Shown here: positions 1-10,290 of the stretch, in pieces | Layout: each line of letters opens with the position of its first letter | Numbering within the stretch: position 1 is the first letter of the stretch | NCBI RefSeq assembly: GCF_000281045.1 | Contig: NW_008246116.1 | Location: 240,096 to 260,444, forward strand | Reading direction: 5' to 3' | DNA length: 20,349 bases | Source: Saprolegnia diclina VS20 | Lineage: Eukaryota > Oomycota > Saprolegniomycetes > Saprolegniales > Saprolegniaceae | Made by a program: the position numbers and the translations under genes | Notes under the pieces: generated by a model | The model's database searches: none | What the model was told of the DNA's origin: nothing | What the model saw: the letters and a program-made list of their open reading frames with translations, nothing else

Positions 1-2501
1 TCAGCCGTCATGGAGCGAATGGCGGCCGAGTCGGTCGCAAGGCGCGTCGTGAGGGCACCGGCCGAGTGCTTCTCGTCGTCAAACCAGCCAATGTCCTGAC
101 GCAGCATCGCGTCAAAGCACATGGCCCGAATGCGCGACGTGAGACGCTCGCAAGCAATCGCAAACTGATGGTTCTGGATGACAACGGCCGCGAAAAAGAC
201 GGCCCCCAACGCGGCGTACGCGCCCGACCAGATGGACGCTTCGTGCAGCATGGCATCGGCACCGAGATCAACGCGGAAAAAAAGCACAATCGACTTGGTC
301 AAGAGCACACCCCAGACAGGGAACACGGCGCCGTTGACGAGCGCACCAAGGCTGCCCAAAGCAAGGTTGAAGAACTCGGGCTGGCTCAAGCGCCAGACGC
401 GCATGAGCGGCACGGGCGCCGACACAAGCGACGCATCCGTCTCCGACGCCGACTCGATCGACGGTGCCATCGCGTCGACTTCGGTCGTCAGTGCCGGCTT
501 GTGCTGCAGCCGATTGTGGCCCGTCGCGACGGGGGACGCATCGTCGGTGGTCTCAGAAGATTTCATCTGCGCGTCGACAAGCGCCTTGTAGAGGCCGTCA
601 GGACGTTCCACTAGCTCGTCGTGTGCACCATCTTCCACGATACGACCAGCTTGGAGCACAACAATGCGGTCGGCGTTCCGGATCGTCGAGAGGCGGTGCG
701 CAATGATGATCGTCGTCCGGTTGCCCGACGCGACGAGACGGTCCAATGACGCCTGCACAATGTGCTCGCTCTCCGTGTCGAGCGCGGACGTCGCTTCGTC
801 CAGAATCAGAATGCTCGGGTTCTTGATGATCGCGCGCGCGATCGCAATACGTTGTTTCTACACATTGACGGTTTCATATCCTCGTAGAAAGTTGCAAAGT
901 GAGAAAGGACGACATACCTGACCACCCGAGAGCTGCGCGCCGCGATCGCCGACTTCGGTGTCGAAACCGTCCGGAAACCCCATGATAAAGTCGTACGCGT
1001 TGGCTTGCTTGGCGGCCGCAATCACCTCGTCGACCGTTGCGTCCGGCTTGCCATGGCGAATGTTATTGGCAATCGTGTCCTGAAACAGACACGGCTCTTG
1101 GCCCACGAGACCAATTTGGGATCGGAGCCACTTGAGGTTGAGGTCCTTGAGGTCGTAGTCGTCAAGCAGAACATTGCCGAAGAGCGGGTCGTAGAAGCGC
1201 TCGAGGAGCGAGACAATCGTGCTCTTGCCACTACCACTCGCACCGACGAGCGCAATCTTTTGGCCTGCCGGGATCGTGAGCGAGTAACCGGCGCAGACGC
1301 GGACGTCCGGTCGCGACGGGTACGCAAACGAAACGTTGGCCAGCGTGATATCACCGCGGACAGACGGCAAGGTCGTGCCCGACGCTGCGGCCGCATCGAT
1401 CTTGGACTCGAGCTCGATAAGTTCATAGACGCCTTGGGCAGCTGCACGGGCCGCAAAGATGGCTTGGATACCGGGGCTGGCTTGGCCAAGCGCCATCGAG
1501 CTCATGATGATGCAGAAGAAGATGACGAGGACGCGACTGCTGTCGTAGCAGCCGCTGCCGACACACGACCCGGTGATCTGGTCATCGGCGACCTTGACCG
1601 CGCCGTAGTACATACCGATCGCGTACGTGCAAAAGATGACAAAGAACATGCCGCCCGTGCCAACGCCGATGGCGACGCCTTTCTTGAGGCCGGCGGCTTC
1701 CGTCTTTGCCAGCGCTGCCTTATACTTGAGCGCGAACGACGTTATGGCGTTGAAGACGTGCACGGTGCGAATGTTACTCAGCGCTTCTTGTGCGATGCCG
1801 CCCGCCTCGGCGTACGCGTCGACGCCGACTTGAGTGGCCGTCGTGATCGCCTTGATCATCCAATAGCCGCTGCCAGCGACGAGCGGCGAGACAGCCAGCA
1901 AGACGAGCGCGAGCTCCCAGCCGTACACCAAGGCGACAATGACACCTGAGAGACCCATGGTGGAAAAATTGATGGCGTCCGCAACCTTGCGCCCAAGACC
2001 TTCTTGGATGATGAGCGTCGTATCCGCGACCCGCGTCGCGAGTTGCATGGGGTCGTTGACGTCGAACCAGCCGACTTCTTGGCGAAGGATGGCCGACGCG
2101 TAGGCGTGGCGAAGGCGCTTCGTCTGGCGCGCCGCCGCGATCGAAAAACACGCAATCTGCGCGAGGCCGCACAGAAGCGCAATCGCAGCGATGACCGCAA
2201 ACTGGATCGCGATGCGGCGAATGCCCGAGCGAAAGTTGTCGGAATCGTCGGTCACGCGGTTGGCGCCCAACGTATTGAGGGCGTCGCCAATGACAACGAT
2301 CTGCATGGGCAGAAGTACGCCCATGGTCATTGCACTCAGTGTACCGAGTGCGACGAGGACCTTGTCGGTGGTGTCGGCAAACGAAAAGAGCTTGGCGACA
2401 GACACCATGGCCGGCGACTTCGCGATGGGAGGCGCGCTGGCTTTTGGCGTCGAGCTCGGTGCATATGCACAAGAATCGTTGCTTGTGGGACTCGATAACA
2501 T
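1..2501 (-). CDS. ABCB/P-glycoprotein-like ABC exporter, 5' part (runs off left edge)
   Basis: Exons on the minus strand are 2501..918 and 857..1 (continuing outside); the 60-nt intron 858-917 has a GTATG donor and a TGTAG acceptor and is phase 0. About 813 residues are visible of a family that is usually about 1250-1300 long. Order: a 40-residue Ser/Ala/Pro-rich N-terminus; first membrane domain (predicted helices near 46-75, 101-125, 178-215, 277-300, 323-345); first nucleotide-binding domain with Walker [10 protein letters not shown] (420-428), Q-loop VGQEP (466-470), signature LSGGQ (524-528, directly at the splice site), Walker [13 protein letters not shown] (D548, catalytic E549) and H-loop His582. 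A charged linker follows, then the start of the second membrane domain, including [19 protein letters not shown]. All key ATPase residues are present. The architecture is that of a full-length ATP-driven membrane exporter of hydrophobic compounds; the substrate cannot be told. The ATG is supported by the paralogue at 19520, whose N-terminus matches. Confidence 0.95.
858..917 (-). other. Intron in left ABC exporter gene
   Basis: On the minus strand CAG|GTATG opens the intron and TGTAG|AAACAACG closes it. Without splicing, translation stops just after the LSGGQ signature; with splicing it continues as [14 protein letters not shown], the universal ABC continuation. This fixes both splice sites. 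Confidence 0.93.
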
Positions 2502-2647
2502 TGTTTGCTAAGACGCTGCGACCGAGCCAATTCAAAACTGAGTTCATTTGATCGGCTCGACTGCACTCGCGCCCAGGAACCATCATTCTCTGCAGCCAGC
2601 ACGACAACGTCAGTGACGAGGGTGCACGCCTTTGAAAGAGCGATGCT

Positions 2648-2679
2648 GCGTGGACAATGGAATGTTCAAAGAAACATCC
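2648..2679 (-). promoter_or_regulatory. 32-nt perfectly conserved upstream element of left ABC gene
   Basis: On the minus strand this block begins GGATGTTTC and ends GTCCACGC. It is identical, base for base, to 19325-19356 upstream of the other ABC gene, while the bases on both sides have diverged. It contains TGAACATTCC, a two-unit heat-shock-element-like inverted repeat (GAAnnTTC), and CATTCC, which resembles the core of the oomycete initiator. It ends 147 bp before the ATG. Whether it is a factor site, a transcription start or a 5' leader element is not resolvable by reading. Confidence 0.5.
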
Positions 2680-2875
2680 ATGGTAGGTCAAGTTGGCATT
2701 TGGCAGCACTCGTTGCCAATAGTAATCAAGTTGTTTACCGCCTAACGCTTTGTTGCCTCAGTTGCAAATGCAGTTGGCCTAAGACATTCGACTGCAGCGG
2801 CGACGCGAACAGCAACGCCCGACCTGCGGGAAATGCAGTTGGACGTCGCATCGATTCCATTGTCTTTACATGACA

Positions 2876-3422
2876 GGCAGTCTCTGAAAGAAGCTCACAG
2901 AATCATCGTCCGGATAGGATTCGACCAAACAACGTTGCGGTCCAGTGTACTCGTGTGACATTATTGTCCATGATAGAAAAACCTGGGTTTCGTGCCCTTG
3001 AGGAGAACTAGGATGTGAATTGAGCTTACAATAGAGACTACGGATGCTGGCGAAAGCTGGGACTCCAACGGCGTACCGGTATATAATGGTGACATCGGTA
3101 TTTCGTGTCCAAAGAGGGCATCAACACCAAAACCGATGTGTCATGTTCCCGTGTCTCGAGATTTTCTTGTGTAAAGAAAGTCAAAACGCCTGAATAATGC
3201 ACTGTGCTGGGTTTGTAGGCTGCCTTGGCGCAACGCCCAGAAAGCTCACACAAGACGCCTACAAACAGACATGCAATTGGCTATAATCTTGACCTCGGGA
3301 TCCATCCACGGTCTGGTCAGCAATGACACCAGCGCAGCGTCACAGCACACACAATATATACTTTTACCCATACTTTTACCCGTGGGCCAGTGTGCCCCGA
3401 TTGGTGATAAGCGCGAGTAATT
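2876..3422. other. Spacer without recognisable gene
   Basis: No ORF here has recognisable similarity, and frames are short and of mixed quality. A small direct repeat of ACTTTTACCC lies near 3359-3380, next to the tRNA gene. Nothing else was identified. Confidence 0.5.
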
Positions 3423-3427
3423 AAAAA
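3423..3427 (-). terminator. RNA polymerase III T-run terminator of tRNA-Gly
   Basis: Five consecutive T residues on the minus strand begin four bases after the discriminator base of the tRNA, which is the standard pol III termination signal. This supports the tRNA gene being an expressed unit. Confidence 0.7.
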
Positions 3428-3430
3428 TAA

Positions 3431-3501
3431 TGCACCAACCCGGAATCGAACCCGGGGCATCTGAATGGCAACCAGATATTTTACCACTAAACCATTGGTG
3501 C
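3431..3501 (-). tRNA. tRNA-Gly (anticodon GCC)
   Basis: The minus strand folds as a 71-nt cloverleaf: acceptor stem GCACCAA/TTGGTGC with discriminator A, D-arm GTTT-AGTGGTA-AAAT, anticodon stem TCTGG/TCAGA with loop TTGCCAT (anticodon GCC), variable loop TGCC, and T-loop TTCGATT. A box (TGGTTTAGTGG) and B box (GGTTCGATTCC) both match the pol III consensus, and a T5 terminator follows. It has no intron and no encoded CCA. One oddity: the T-stem reads CCGGG/CCGGG and so carries a central G-G mismatch (or an 8-nt loop if re-registered). Confidence 0.92.
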
Positions 3502-4243
3502 ACTTCACATACCGTGCTATTTAAAACAAATATATAGAGAATAATATACTTTATTGCATTGGAAAGCAACAAGTTTACGGTGAGTTACCGCCGAGGGGCC
3601 GTCGCCCGAACGACACTACAAGGATCGTGCTAAGTGAAGCGGATGCAGATAATTAACCGCAATAAAATTGGATAAATACATCAGATTTTCACGCGCTAGT
3701 CCACTTCCTGCAAATTGGCACAGGTTGGTGAGACTCATAGTTACCTTAAATCCTAATGTGCACTACATGCGCGGCCTCGCTCCGCGACCAAAGTGGCTTC
3801 AACTCCGGTTGTCCCACCGAGAAGGGTGTACCGAGATCTTTTTCGTTTAAAGTGGCCAACTCTTCGGCTCCACCCTCCAATGGAAAACGCGTCCTGTGGG
3901 TCCCCGATGGCGGTCCTTCGTCTACGGACGTCCTGCTCGCTTGGATGATAAAGCCGGACGACTATGCAAGAAGTGCCTCGAAAGCGAAAGCCAGTATGCG
4001 TCGCATCACGAGCTAGAGTCCATGAAGCTGCGTGGGAGGTCGCCAACACATCAACCTCGGTCTCCCTCGCCCCTCCTCGAAACATTATCGAAGCGCGGTT
4101 CGAGACAATCAATTCGGCCATGAGTGCTTTTGGCTTCCTTCTACAAATGATATAATGGACGGCGTTAACCCTCCGACACAGCCCGACGCTTGTGGTTAAG
4201 AGTGTGCTTACGTGGCGGCGCCAGAGCCCTGCCGAGGAAGCCA
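3502..4243. other. Spacer with possible decayed coding remnant
   Basis: From about 3756 to 4016 a plus-strand frame reads VLWVPDGGPSSTDVLLAWMI and then KPDDYA before stopping. This recalls a Myb/SANT-like module seen in many oomycete proteins (pattern SSxDVLLxWL..P.NYxRW). It is short, has no good flanking exons and overlaps other open frames, so it is at best a relic. The rest is AT-rich with no assigned gene. Confidence 0.25.
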
Positions 4244-4248
4244 CCAAT
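4244..4248 (+). promoter_or_regulatory. CCAAT box of bZIP copy 1
   Basis: CCAAT lies within CCAATCATACGC, 60 bp before the ATG at 4304. The same 12-mer occurs 51 bp before the ATG of copy 5, and similar boxes precede copies 4, 6 and 7 at like distance. Confidence 0.5.
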
Positions 4249-4303
4249 CATACGCCAGAATTTCGGAATGTTGGTGCTTCAAAAATAGGTGCTGGCTTTT
4301 CCG

Positions 4304-5562
4304 ATGGACGATGAACGCTTCGCTGCGGCCGCCGAGGACCTCCGGCGCCGCAACCGCGTCAAGCAGAAGCGGCTGCGCGAGCGCGTGGCCGCTGAGCGCC
4401 GAAGCCTCCGCGCGCAGGTCGCGACGCTCTGCAAGGCGCTCGCAGCGTCCGCGCACAAGCCCAACGACACGCTCTTGAGCTGGAAGACGATCGCCGCCGG
4501 CCTCGCGCGGTCGACCGTCGAGTCGCGGCTCTCGTCCGTCATGCTGCGCCAAGAGCTCGAGCGTACTTTGGCGCTGAGCGGCCGCATCCAAGCCTGGGTG
4601 GCGTCCATGCACCCGAGCCGAACCCTGCTCCCGGTACGTATTGCTCGATATCGATCATCGAACGCATGGGAGCTGTACTAGGCGGCTCCGTTTAGCTGGA
4701 TCAACATTACGCTCGTGGATGACATTGCGTCGCGCAAAGTCGGGCTCGACTGGTACACGCAGCACTTGTATTTCAACACGGAGCGGATGGTCGCCCTCTG
4801 CAACTTCCCGTCCCATGGCGCCATCATGGACAACTTGATCCTGGAGCTCGGCCAGGACCTCGTCGATCTCATTGGCCGCATTCAAATCGACTACGACCAG
4901 TCGCTCGAGGCGACGTATGCGCTCTTGCGCGATACGATCTGGGCCGAGCTGCGGGGCGATACGCACTCGTTTGTGTCCGAGTTTCTCGACCAAGAGGTAC
5001 AATATTGTCTACTATTTTCCACACTCTCGTATAAATACGAATTTATGTAAATAGCTCACGGAAGCGATCGACCCGACCATGCTGTACCGCCGGACGGTAC
5101 TCGAGGTCGACGAGAGCAACTACTACGTCTGCCGCGAGTTTTGCACCGACGACCGCATCGTGTTTTTGTTTGGGAATTTCAGCCAGGACGCCCGGCAGCC
5201 CGAGAACCACCGATGGCGCCCGCGTCTCTTCTGGTGCGTCGACCCTTTGCTCTTTTATTGGATAAGGAAATTATTGGAATAGGTATATTTTGGAGCGCCA
5301 TGGTCCGCACCGGACGCGGCTCAAGGTCATCATGTACAACGGCCCGAAAATGATTTATGGTCGACTCAATACGTGGCGAAACGTACTGGAGAGCGTCAAC
5401 GAGTACAACCCCGAGAAGACCGACGCGCAACTCTTTGCGCGGTACCGCGAGCTCGTCGACGAGCAGTTTTACCACCTCTTGCGTGTCGACTATGCGTCGC
5501 TGACGCTGCAGGCGGGCGAGATCGAGCGCTCGGCCGTCGAAAACGTCCACCGCATCAAGTAA
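4304..5562 (+). CDS. bZIP transcription-factor-like protein, array copy 1
   Basis: Exons 4304..4633, 4682..4996, 5055..5233 and 5283..5562 give 367 residues; introns are 48, 58 and 49 nt, phases 0, 0, 2. The N-terminus holds the basic region RRRNRVKQKRLRER followed by leucines 18 and 25 residues after the key Asn17, fitting bZIP spacing N-x7-R-x9-L-x6-L. The zipper is short: the next heptad position is Ser. A linker with LSWKTIAAGLARSTVESRL follows. The C-terminal domain has the family blocks KVGLDWYTQHLYFNTERM, LIGRIQIDYDQSLEATYALL, IWAELRGDT, FLDQE, then MLYRRT, ESNYYVCREF, DDRIVFLFGNF, RWRPRLFWYILERHGP and MYNGPK. Inferred role: nuclear DNA-binding regulator; the C-terminal domain has no certain function and may resemble oomycete M96-type proteins. 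This is the first gene of the array. The ATG chosen is the first in frame after the CCAAT box. Confidence 0.88.
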
Positions 5563-6216
5563 GATAGACTTAGTACTTGGTAGTGTATAATCAAAACAAG
5601 ACATTTGTATCTCTAAAATCTCTAAAGAGGCTATAGTCCATTTTGGTCTTTAGAGTGACCGGAAACGCCCCACGTAGAACAACCCGATGAGCCCTGGCGC
5701 GCGAGTAAGATGCTTGCTAGACTGAATGCAGTCGACGTCTTTGTGGTCATTAATGTAAGAAACGCGAAATTTGCTCCCATACTACGGTGGGACGCAAGAT
5801 TCGTCACCACCAGTCGCCGGAGGGGTTAGGGTTGGAATGTGTACTGTTTTGTTTGCCGTGATACCAAACACGGTGATGTGGACACTGCGACAGTGTATCT
5901 GTACATTGTACATTGTCCGTTGTACTTTGCAGAGCTTTACACGATGTGGTTGCTGCTAGTTGCTGTTGCTAGCTGGGATTGCACAGCTTGCGATGACGGC
6001 TCGATGACCCAGTGGACCAACGACCTAGTGGGGCAGTTTGGCCTCGTTGTGATAGGAAAAGCCTTGTTTCCGGTCCGGCTATCTGTCGTCAGGCTACTAC
6101 TATGTCAAATGCTCGCGTGACGAGATGCCACACCACGCCTTTCTGTCTGGTAATCGAACGAATGGGAATGCAGGTTCTCAGAGTGTCGGTCGTCGAACCC
6201 GCTATTTTGAGCTGCG
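5563..6216. other. Spacer between bZIP copies 1 and 2
   Basis: No gene is recognised. An 8-bp perfect inverted repeat, CTCTAAAG (5620-5627) and CTTTAGAG (5648-5655), lies about 60 bp after the stop of copy 1 and could form a 3'-end hairpin. Unlike copies 1 and 4-7, no CCAAT box is seen in the last 100 bp before copy 2. Confidence 0.5.
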
Positions 6217-7461
6217 ATGGTCGACGACGCGGCGAGCGAGCGCCTCCGGCTGCGCAACCGGCAGAAGCAGAAGCGCCACCGCGACCGCCACAACGCCGAG
6301 CGCGACGCACTCCTCGCCGAGGTAGCCGACCTCCGGCGAAGCCTGCGCCGCGCTGCCAAGCTAAGCGCCCGGCGCTCGAAGCCGACCTCGACGCTCGTGC
6401 CGTGGACTGCGATTGCGGCCACGCTCGCCGAAGAGGCTTCGGAAGCCGAGGCAACGCGCGTCGCTCTAAATACGCATCGAGAGCGACTGGAGAAGCTGAG
6501 CCGGTCGCTCGCGTCCATGGTCTCGACCGTTGCCCGCGGTGTGCCTGTACGGCCTTCTCTCTGTCCACCCATGGCTCATGGTCATCGCCTGTAGATGCAA
6601 GCCGAGCCATGGAACTCGATCGCGCTGGTCGCTGAGCCTTGCGCGCGCCAGCTGGGCCTCGACTGGTTCACGCGCCATTTGCACGCCAACACGGAACGCA
6701 TGCTGCAGCTCAGCGCCTTTCCGTGCGATGGTGCGGTGAAAGACACGGTCGTGCGTGACTGTGGCAATGGCGTCGCCGACCTCCTCGGGCGTATCCAGAT
6801 CGAGTACAGTCTCTCGCTCGAGACGGCGCACGCCGCGCTCCGCGGTCGCATTTGGGACGAGCTCACCGGCGTCAACAGCTCGTGCGCGGTCGAGCCGCTC
6901 GACATGGACGTACGTCTTATCTCTCCACGTGATTCGCAAGTAATTGTACTAGCTCGTTGCGCGGATCGAGCACCCGTCGTGCATGACGTACCTGCGCTCG
7001 GCCATCTCGGCCGACGAGTCCAACTTCTTTGTCGCGCGGGAAGTCCGCACCCGCGATCGCGTCGTCTTTGCCCAAGGCAACTTTACACAAGACGCATCGC
7101 AGCCGGCAAATCTGCAGTGGCGCCCGCGCATGTACTGGTACGGCTCGAGATCTTGAAAGAAAAAAAGGTCGAGTGGCGTTCTAGGTACGTCCTCGACCGC
7201 ATTGGGCCACACCGCACGCGCCTTCGCGCCATGTTGTACAATGGCCCGAAAATCCGTGCCGGCACGCTCGTGCCGTGGCAGCGAGACACGGGCTTGATGA
7301 ACCTCACGGCCGCCCCGGACGCCGAAGCTCTGGACTTCGATACGTTCCGGCGTCTCGTACGCCGCCACGTACAGCCAATCATGGACGTCGACTACACCGC
7401 GCTGCTGTTGCCCGAGGCGAGCCCCGAGTCGATGGCCACCGAACTGCTGGATCTTGCATAA
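6217..7461 (+). CDS. bZIP transcription-factor-like protein, array copy 2 (diverged)
   Basis: Exons 6217..6546, 6595..6909, 6953..7137 and 7185..7461 give 368 residues; introns are 48, 43 and 47 nt. Exons 1 and 2 have exactly the same length as in copy 1. The basic region is LRLRNRQKQKRHRDR with Asn14, Arg22, then Leu32 and Leu39 in bZIP register. The C-terminal domain is recognisable (QLGLDWFTRHLHANTERM, LLGRIQIEYSLSLETAHAAL, IWDELTG) but it is the most altered in the third exon. There the family ESNYYVCREF becomes ESNFFVAREV, the family FLFGNF becomes FAQGNF, and FLDxE becomes PLDMD. Exon 3 also has two extra codons. It ends RMYWYVLDRIGPHRTRLR with a normal LYNGPK block. The frame is intact, so it is probably functional with altered specificity. 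An unspliced read-through frame from 6595 to 7461 is an artefact: its middle part does not match the family. Confidence 0.86.
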
Positions 7462-8392
7462 TGATGAAATTAGAGGAAAAGTCCTCGCCGTGTTTCCTCA
7501 AGTTGCCGATGGCGGGTTGCTCACTCAATGTGGCACTTGAAGGGTAATGTACTGAGGGAATACCTCGCCCAACGAATCATAGCTGCGCCGTCGATAGTCC
7601 TCAAAGTCTAGTCACGCGGCTAGAAGCAGTATGCCCGGGGCCATTACCGAGGTCTTGCGAAACCGCGTCGCCGCCGTTTGGGATGTCGGACACACTCGGC
7701 GGCGGTACATCCCGAGGTGTGCGGTAACGGCTCATGCGGTAGCCAAGCGGAGCTACTAATCGAGCCACTCTCGTTACTGTGTTCGCACGTTCAACTTGAT
7801 CGTGGTGGTACAAGGTGGGTGTAAACACTGCAGTGTCTCTGGAACAACGATGACGCAGAGGCCTTGGCTGCGACGCACGCTCGATGGCTAACACACACGT
7901 AGTTGGGTACCACAACTCCGGGTGTACTCTTCTTTGTTTACTTGACGCCATGACCACGTCGAGCTCCAGTAGTCTTGCTGAATACGAACTCGTCACCACT
8001 TCAGAATTGATATTGTTGCCGCGAATGTTTCCCAATTTTTTCTCGGATTGCACATTGGCTCGACTTTTCAATGGACAGGCACACAGTTTCAAGTTGGATC
8101 GGATTTGCAGTTGTCCAAAAGTGGACTTTTCGTCTTCTCACGCAGTTGGTCGGAGAACTTGACACGCTTTCTTTGAACTGCTGCACCAGACTCGTGCCAG
8201 GTGATAATGACATTTGCACCGTTGCCACAACAAACGACAAGGTAATGTGCAGAGAAGACGTGGTTTGGTGCATCGCTATGCATTTCAAGGTCCAAGAACA
8301 GGAATAAACGAGCATATTTGTGGCAGATGGATCGAGAGTGGGAGCGTGCACCTGATGGCGCGTTGTTAATTCCATTAGCGAGAACACACGCC
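7462..8392. other. Spacer between bZIP copies 2 and 3
   Basis: This is the second longest spacer (931 bp). A 7-bp inverted repeat GAGGAAA/TTTCCTC (7473-7479, 7493-7499) follows the stop of copy 2. A GC-rich patch near 7680-7713 has GGGATGT/ACATCCC arms. The open frames here have no recognisable product. CTCACGCAG near 8137-8145 recurs at about 12197-12205 before copy 5, a possible relic of the duplicated spacer. No CCAAT box is close to the ATG. Confidence 0.45.
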
Positions 8393-9605
8393 ATGCCGCA
8401 GCCGACGTCGGAAGCGCTTCGCCGCGCCGAGCACCAGCGACTGCGCAACCGGCTCAAGCAGAAGCGCCACCGCGACCGGTTCACAACCGAGCGCAAGCAG
8501 CTCCTCGCACGCATCAACGATCTGCGCGCCGTGGTCACGCGACTTGAGACTCGCAAGCCGCCCAAGACGTCGCTGCCGTGGAAGATCATCGCTGGCGGCC
8601 TGGCGCAGGCCAGCGTCGAGTCGCGCCTGACGCTCGAGTTGCTGCGCCAGCGCGCAGCCGCGCTCGACCACCTTGCGCGCGCGATGTCGGCGTGGGTCGC
8701 GGCCGCGAGCACCAAGCATCCCTTGCCGGTACAGTCACTTTGCACTTTCCAGTCTAAACAAACGCAATTTAGACGGGCAGCAATGTCTTGGCCTGGAACC
8801 AAGTGACGCTGCACGCCGAGCCCACGACGCGGAAGCTCGGTCTTGACTGGTTCACGCAACACATGTACCACAACACGGACCGCATTTTAGCGGCAGCCGC
8901 CTTTCCGTCAGAAGGCACAGTCCGCGACATTGCAGTCCTTGGCTCGGCGGCCGACGACCTACTGCATGTGCTCGGGCGTATTCAGATCGTGTACGACGCA
9001 CCACTGTGGGCAACGTACGCGGCGCTCGAGAGCAAGATTTGGCGTAAATTGCGCGGGGATACGTATCCGTGGGTCTCGCAATTTCTAGACGAAGAGGTAC
9101 AAGATCGACATCAAATCGCCTGCTCACTTACGCTGACGATGGTAGATGACACAAAGCATCGACGCCAAGATGGTCTACAGGCGGTCGCCAATGGACGCGG
9201 ACGAAAGCAACTACTACGTGAGCCGCGAGTTTGCTTCGGACGACCGTATCGTCTTTTTGACCGGTAATTTCAACCAAGACACGCTCCAACCTGTGAACGA
9301 AATGTGGCGGCCGCGCATGTTTTGGTACACGTTTTCTACATGTATACGCAAACATCTCATGGATATGTGGTGTTAGGTTTCTGCTAGAGCGGGCGGGGCC
9401 GCACCAAACTCGGCTGCGCTGGGTCTCGTGCACGGGCCCCAAGATCGACCGTGGCGTACCAATGACGTGGCGCGAGGACATGGCGTCGTTGGACTTGGAC
9501 GTTTCAGATCTTTCGGACGACGCGCAGTTTACCGAATTCCAGCACATCCTCGAGCGCGATTGGATGCCACTGCTCACGAGCGACTTTGCGTTCTTAGCAA
9601 ATAGT
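8393..9605 (+). CDS. bZIP transcription-factor-like protein, array copy 3
   Basis: Exons 8393..8728, 8773..9096, 9146..9324 and 9377..9605 give 355 residues; introns are 44, 49 and 52 nt. The basic region QRLRNRLKQKRHRDRFTTER is followed by a full zipper with leucines 18, 25 and 32 after Asn19. The linker has SLPWKIIAGGLAQASVESRL. C-terminal blocks: KLGLDWFTQHMYHNTDRI, VLGRIQIVYDAPLWATYAAL, IWRKLRGDT, FLDEE, KMVYRRS, ESNYYVSREFASDDRIVF, MWRPRMFWFLLERAGPHQTR. Oddities: the invariant YNGPK is SCTGPK here, and the C-terminal tail is the shortest, ending TSDFAFLAK at a TAG (9603-9605). An in-frame ATG at 8327 would add 22 residues. The later start was chosen because it places the basic region as in the sister copies. 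Confidence 0.86.
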
Positions 9606-10290
9606 GCCGACGCGACGGACGCGCCATCGATAATCTGATTCACCCGACGAGCTAAGTGAATATGGAGGAGAGTCAACATTCCTTTTGTTCTGGATTCGCC
9701 GCGGTACGACCAGCCGTGCCTCTCTGGAAGGCTCTGGAACACACGACAACCGGACGATATAGCGTGCCACATCACCTCTGCAGCATGACTTGAGTCTCAT
9801 GGATCTCACCAGAAACGCAAAAGCTAACGGTACAACAAGACTGGTAAGAGAGGTCGTAGATGCTTGCAGAGGGTTGACCAGGCGAGGCAAAGACAGCACA
9901 CAGACGTTGCAGCGCAAATAGCGTGCGGGCAGGTGGAAAGCCCGAGTGTACGAATCTGAAGTGAGGCCCGAGATCTTTCCCAGTCGTCACTTGATAACCC
10001 CCTTCCCTTGTATACTTTACATTTATCAAGATACAACCAGTCGTTGAAGATTCGACCTGCCCCGGTGTACCGGTGCAGTCTCATAACTGGCGAAAAAAAC
10101 CAAGGGTGCAAAGGACGGACTTGCACCCACTCGTTGGCATCGCTCGACTCGTTGTCCACGACAGTTGCTTGCACAGAGAGTCGACGACCGCACGAGCAAA
10201 TTCCTCCACCCAGTGATCAAAAGATAGATGGGTTTCAGCGTCGTAGTCGAGCTTCAACAAGCCATCCACCACCGCAATGAGTGCCGTGGA
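9606..10290. other. Spacer between bZIP copies 3 and 4
   Basis: No gene is recognised. A perfect 8-bp inverted repeat GGGTGCAA/TTGCACCC (10104-10111 and 10121-10128, 9-nt loop) can form a hairpin. The open frames on both strands are short and lack family features. Confidence 0.5.

Larger units (their letters stand above)
1..2875 (-). repeat. Left arm of inverted duplication (ABC gene plus upstream region)
   Basis: Read on the minus strand, this segment matches 19118-20349 on the plus strand. The match covers the coding sequence as far as the right arm is visible, and at least about 370 bp upstream of the ATG. Upstream matches include the 14-nt block GCGTCGCCGCTGCA near 2800 and its counterpart near 19200. 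Weaker similarity (a shared TATCATGGAC) may carry the homology to about 2980 and 19037, so the outer limit is uncertain. Confidence 0.8.

Noticed and set aside
1005-1949. 314-residue plus-strand open frame across the left ABC gene
   Set aside because: It is antisense to a clearly recognisable ABC exporter and rich in Arg and Asp, as expected of a shadow frame in GC-rich coding DNA.
1774-2709. 311-residue minus-strand frame overlapping the ABC N-terminus
   Set aside because: It runs through the promoter and in a different frame from the exporter. Its composition is shadow-like and the matching right-hand frame is equally featureless.
3753-4247. 164-residue minus-strand open frame before copy 1
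   Set aside because: It has no recognisable motif, is Arg-rich and shadow-like, and overlaps the copy 1 promoter.
5825-5830. TTAGGG, possible telomere-type repeat
   Set aside because: Only one unit is present; there is no tract.
6595-7461. Unspliced reading of copy 2 exons 2-4 as one 288-residue protein
   Set aside because: The middle part does not match the family, whereas splicing 6910-6952 and 7138-7184 restores every conserved block.
7601-8092. 163-residue minus-strand open frame between copies 2 and 3
   Set aside because: It has no family resemblance, no credible splice partners and biased composition; probably chance.
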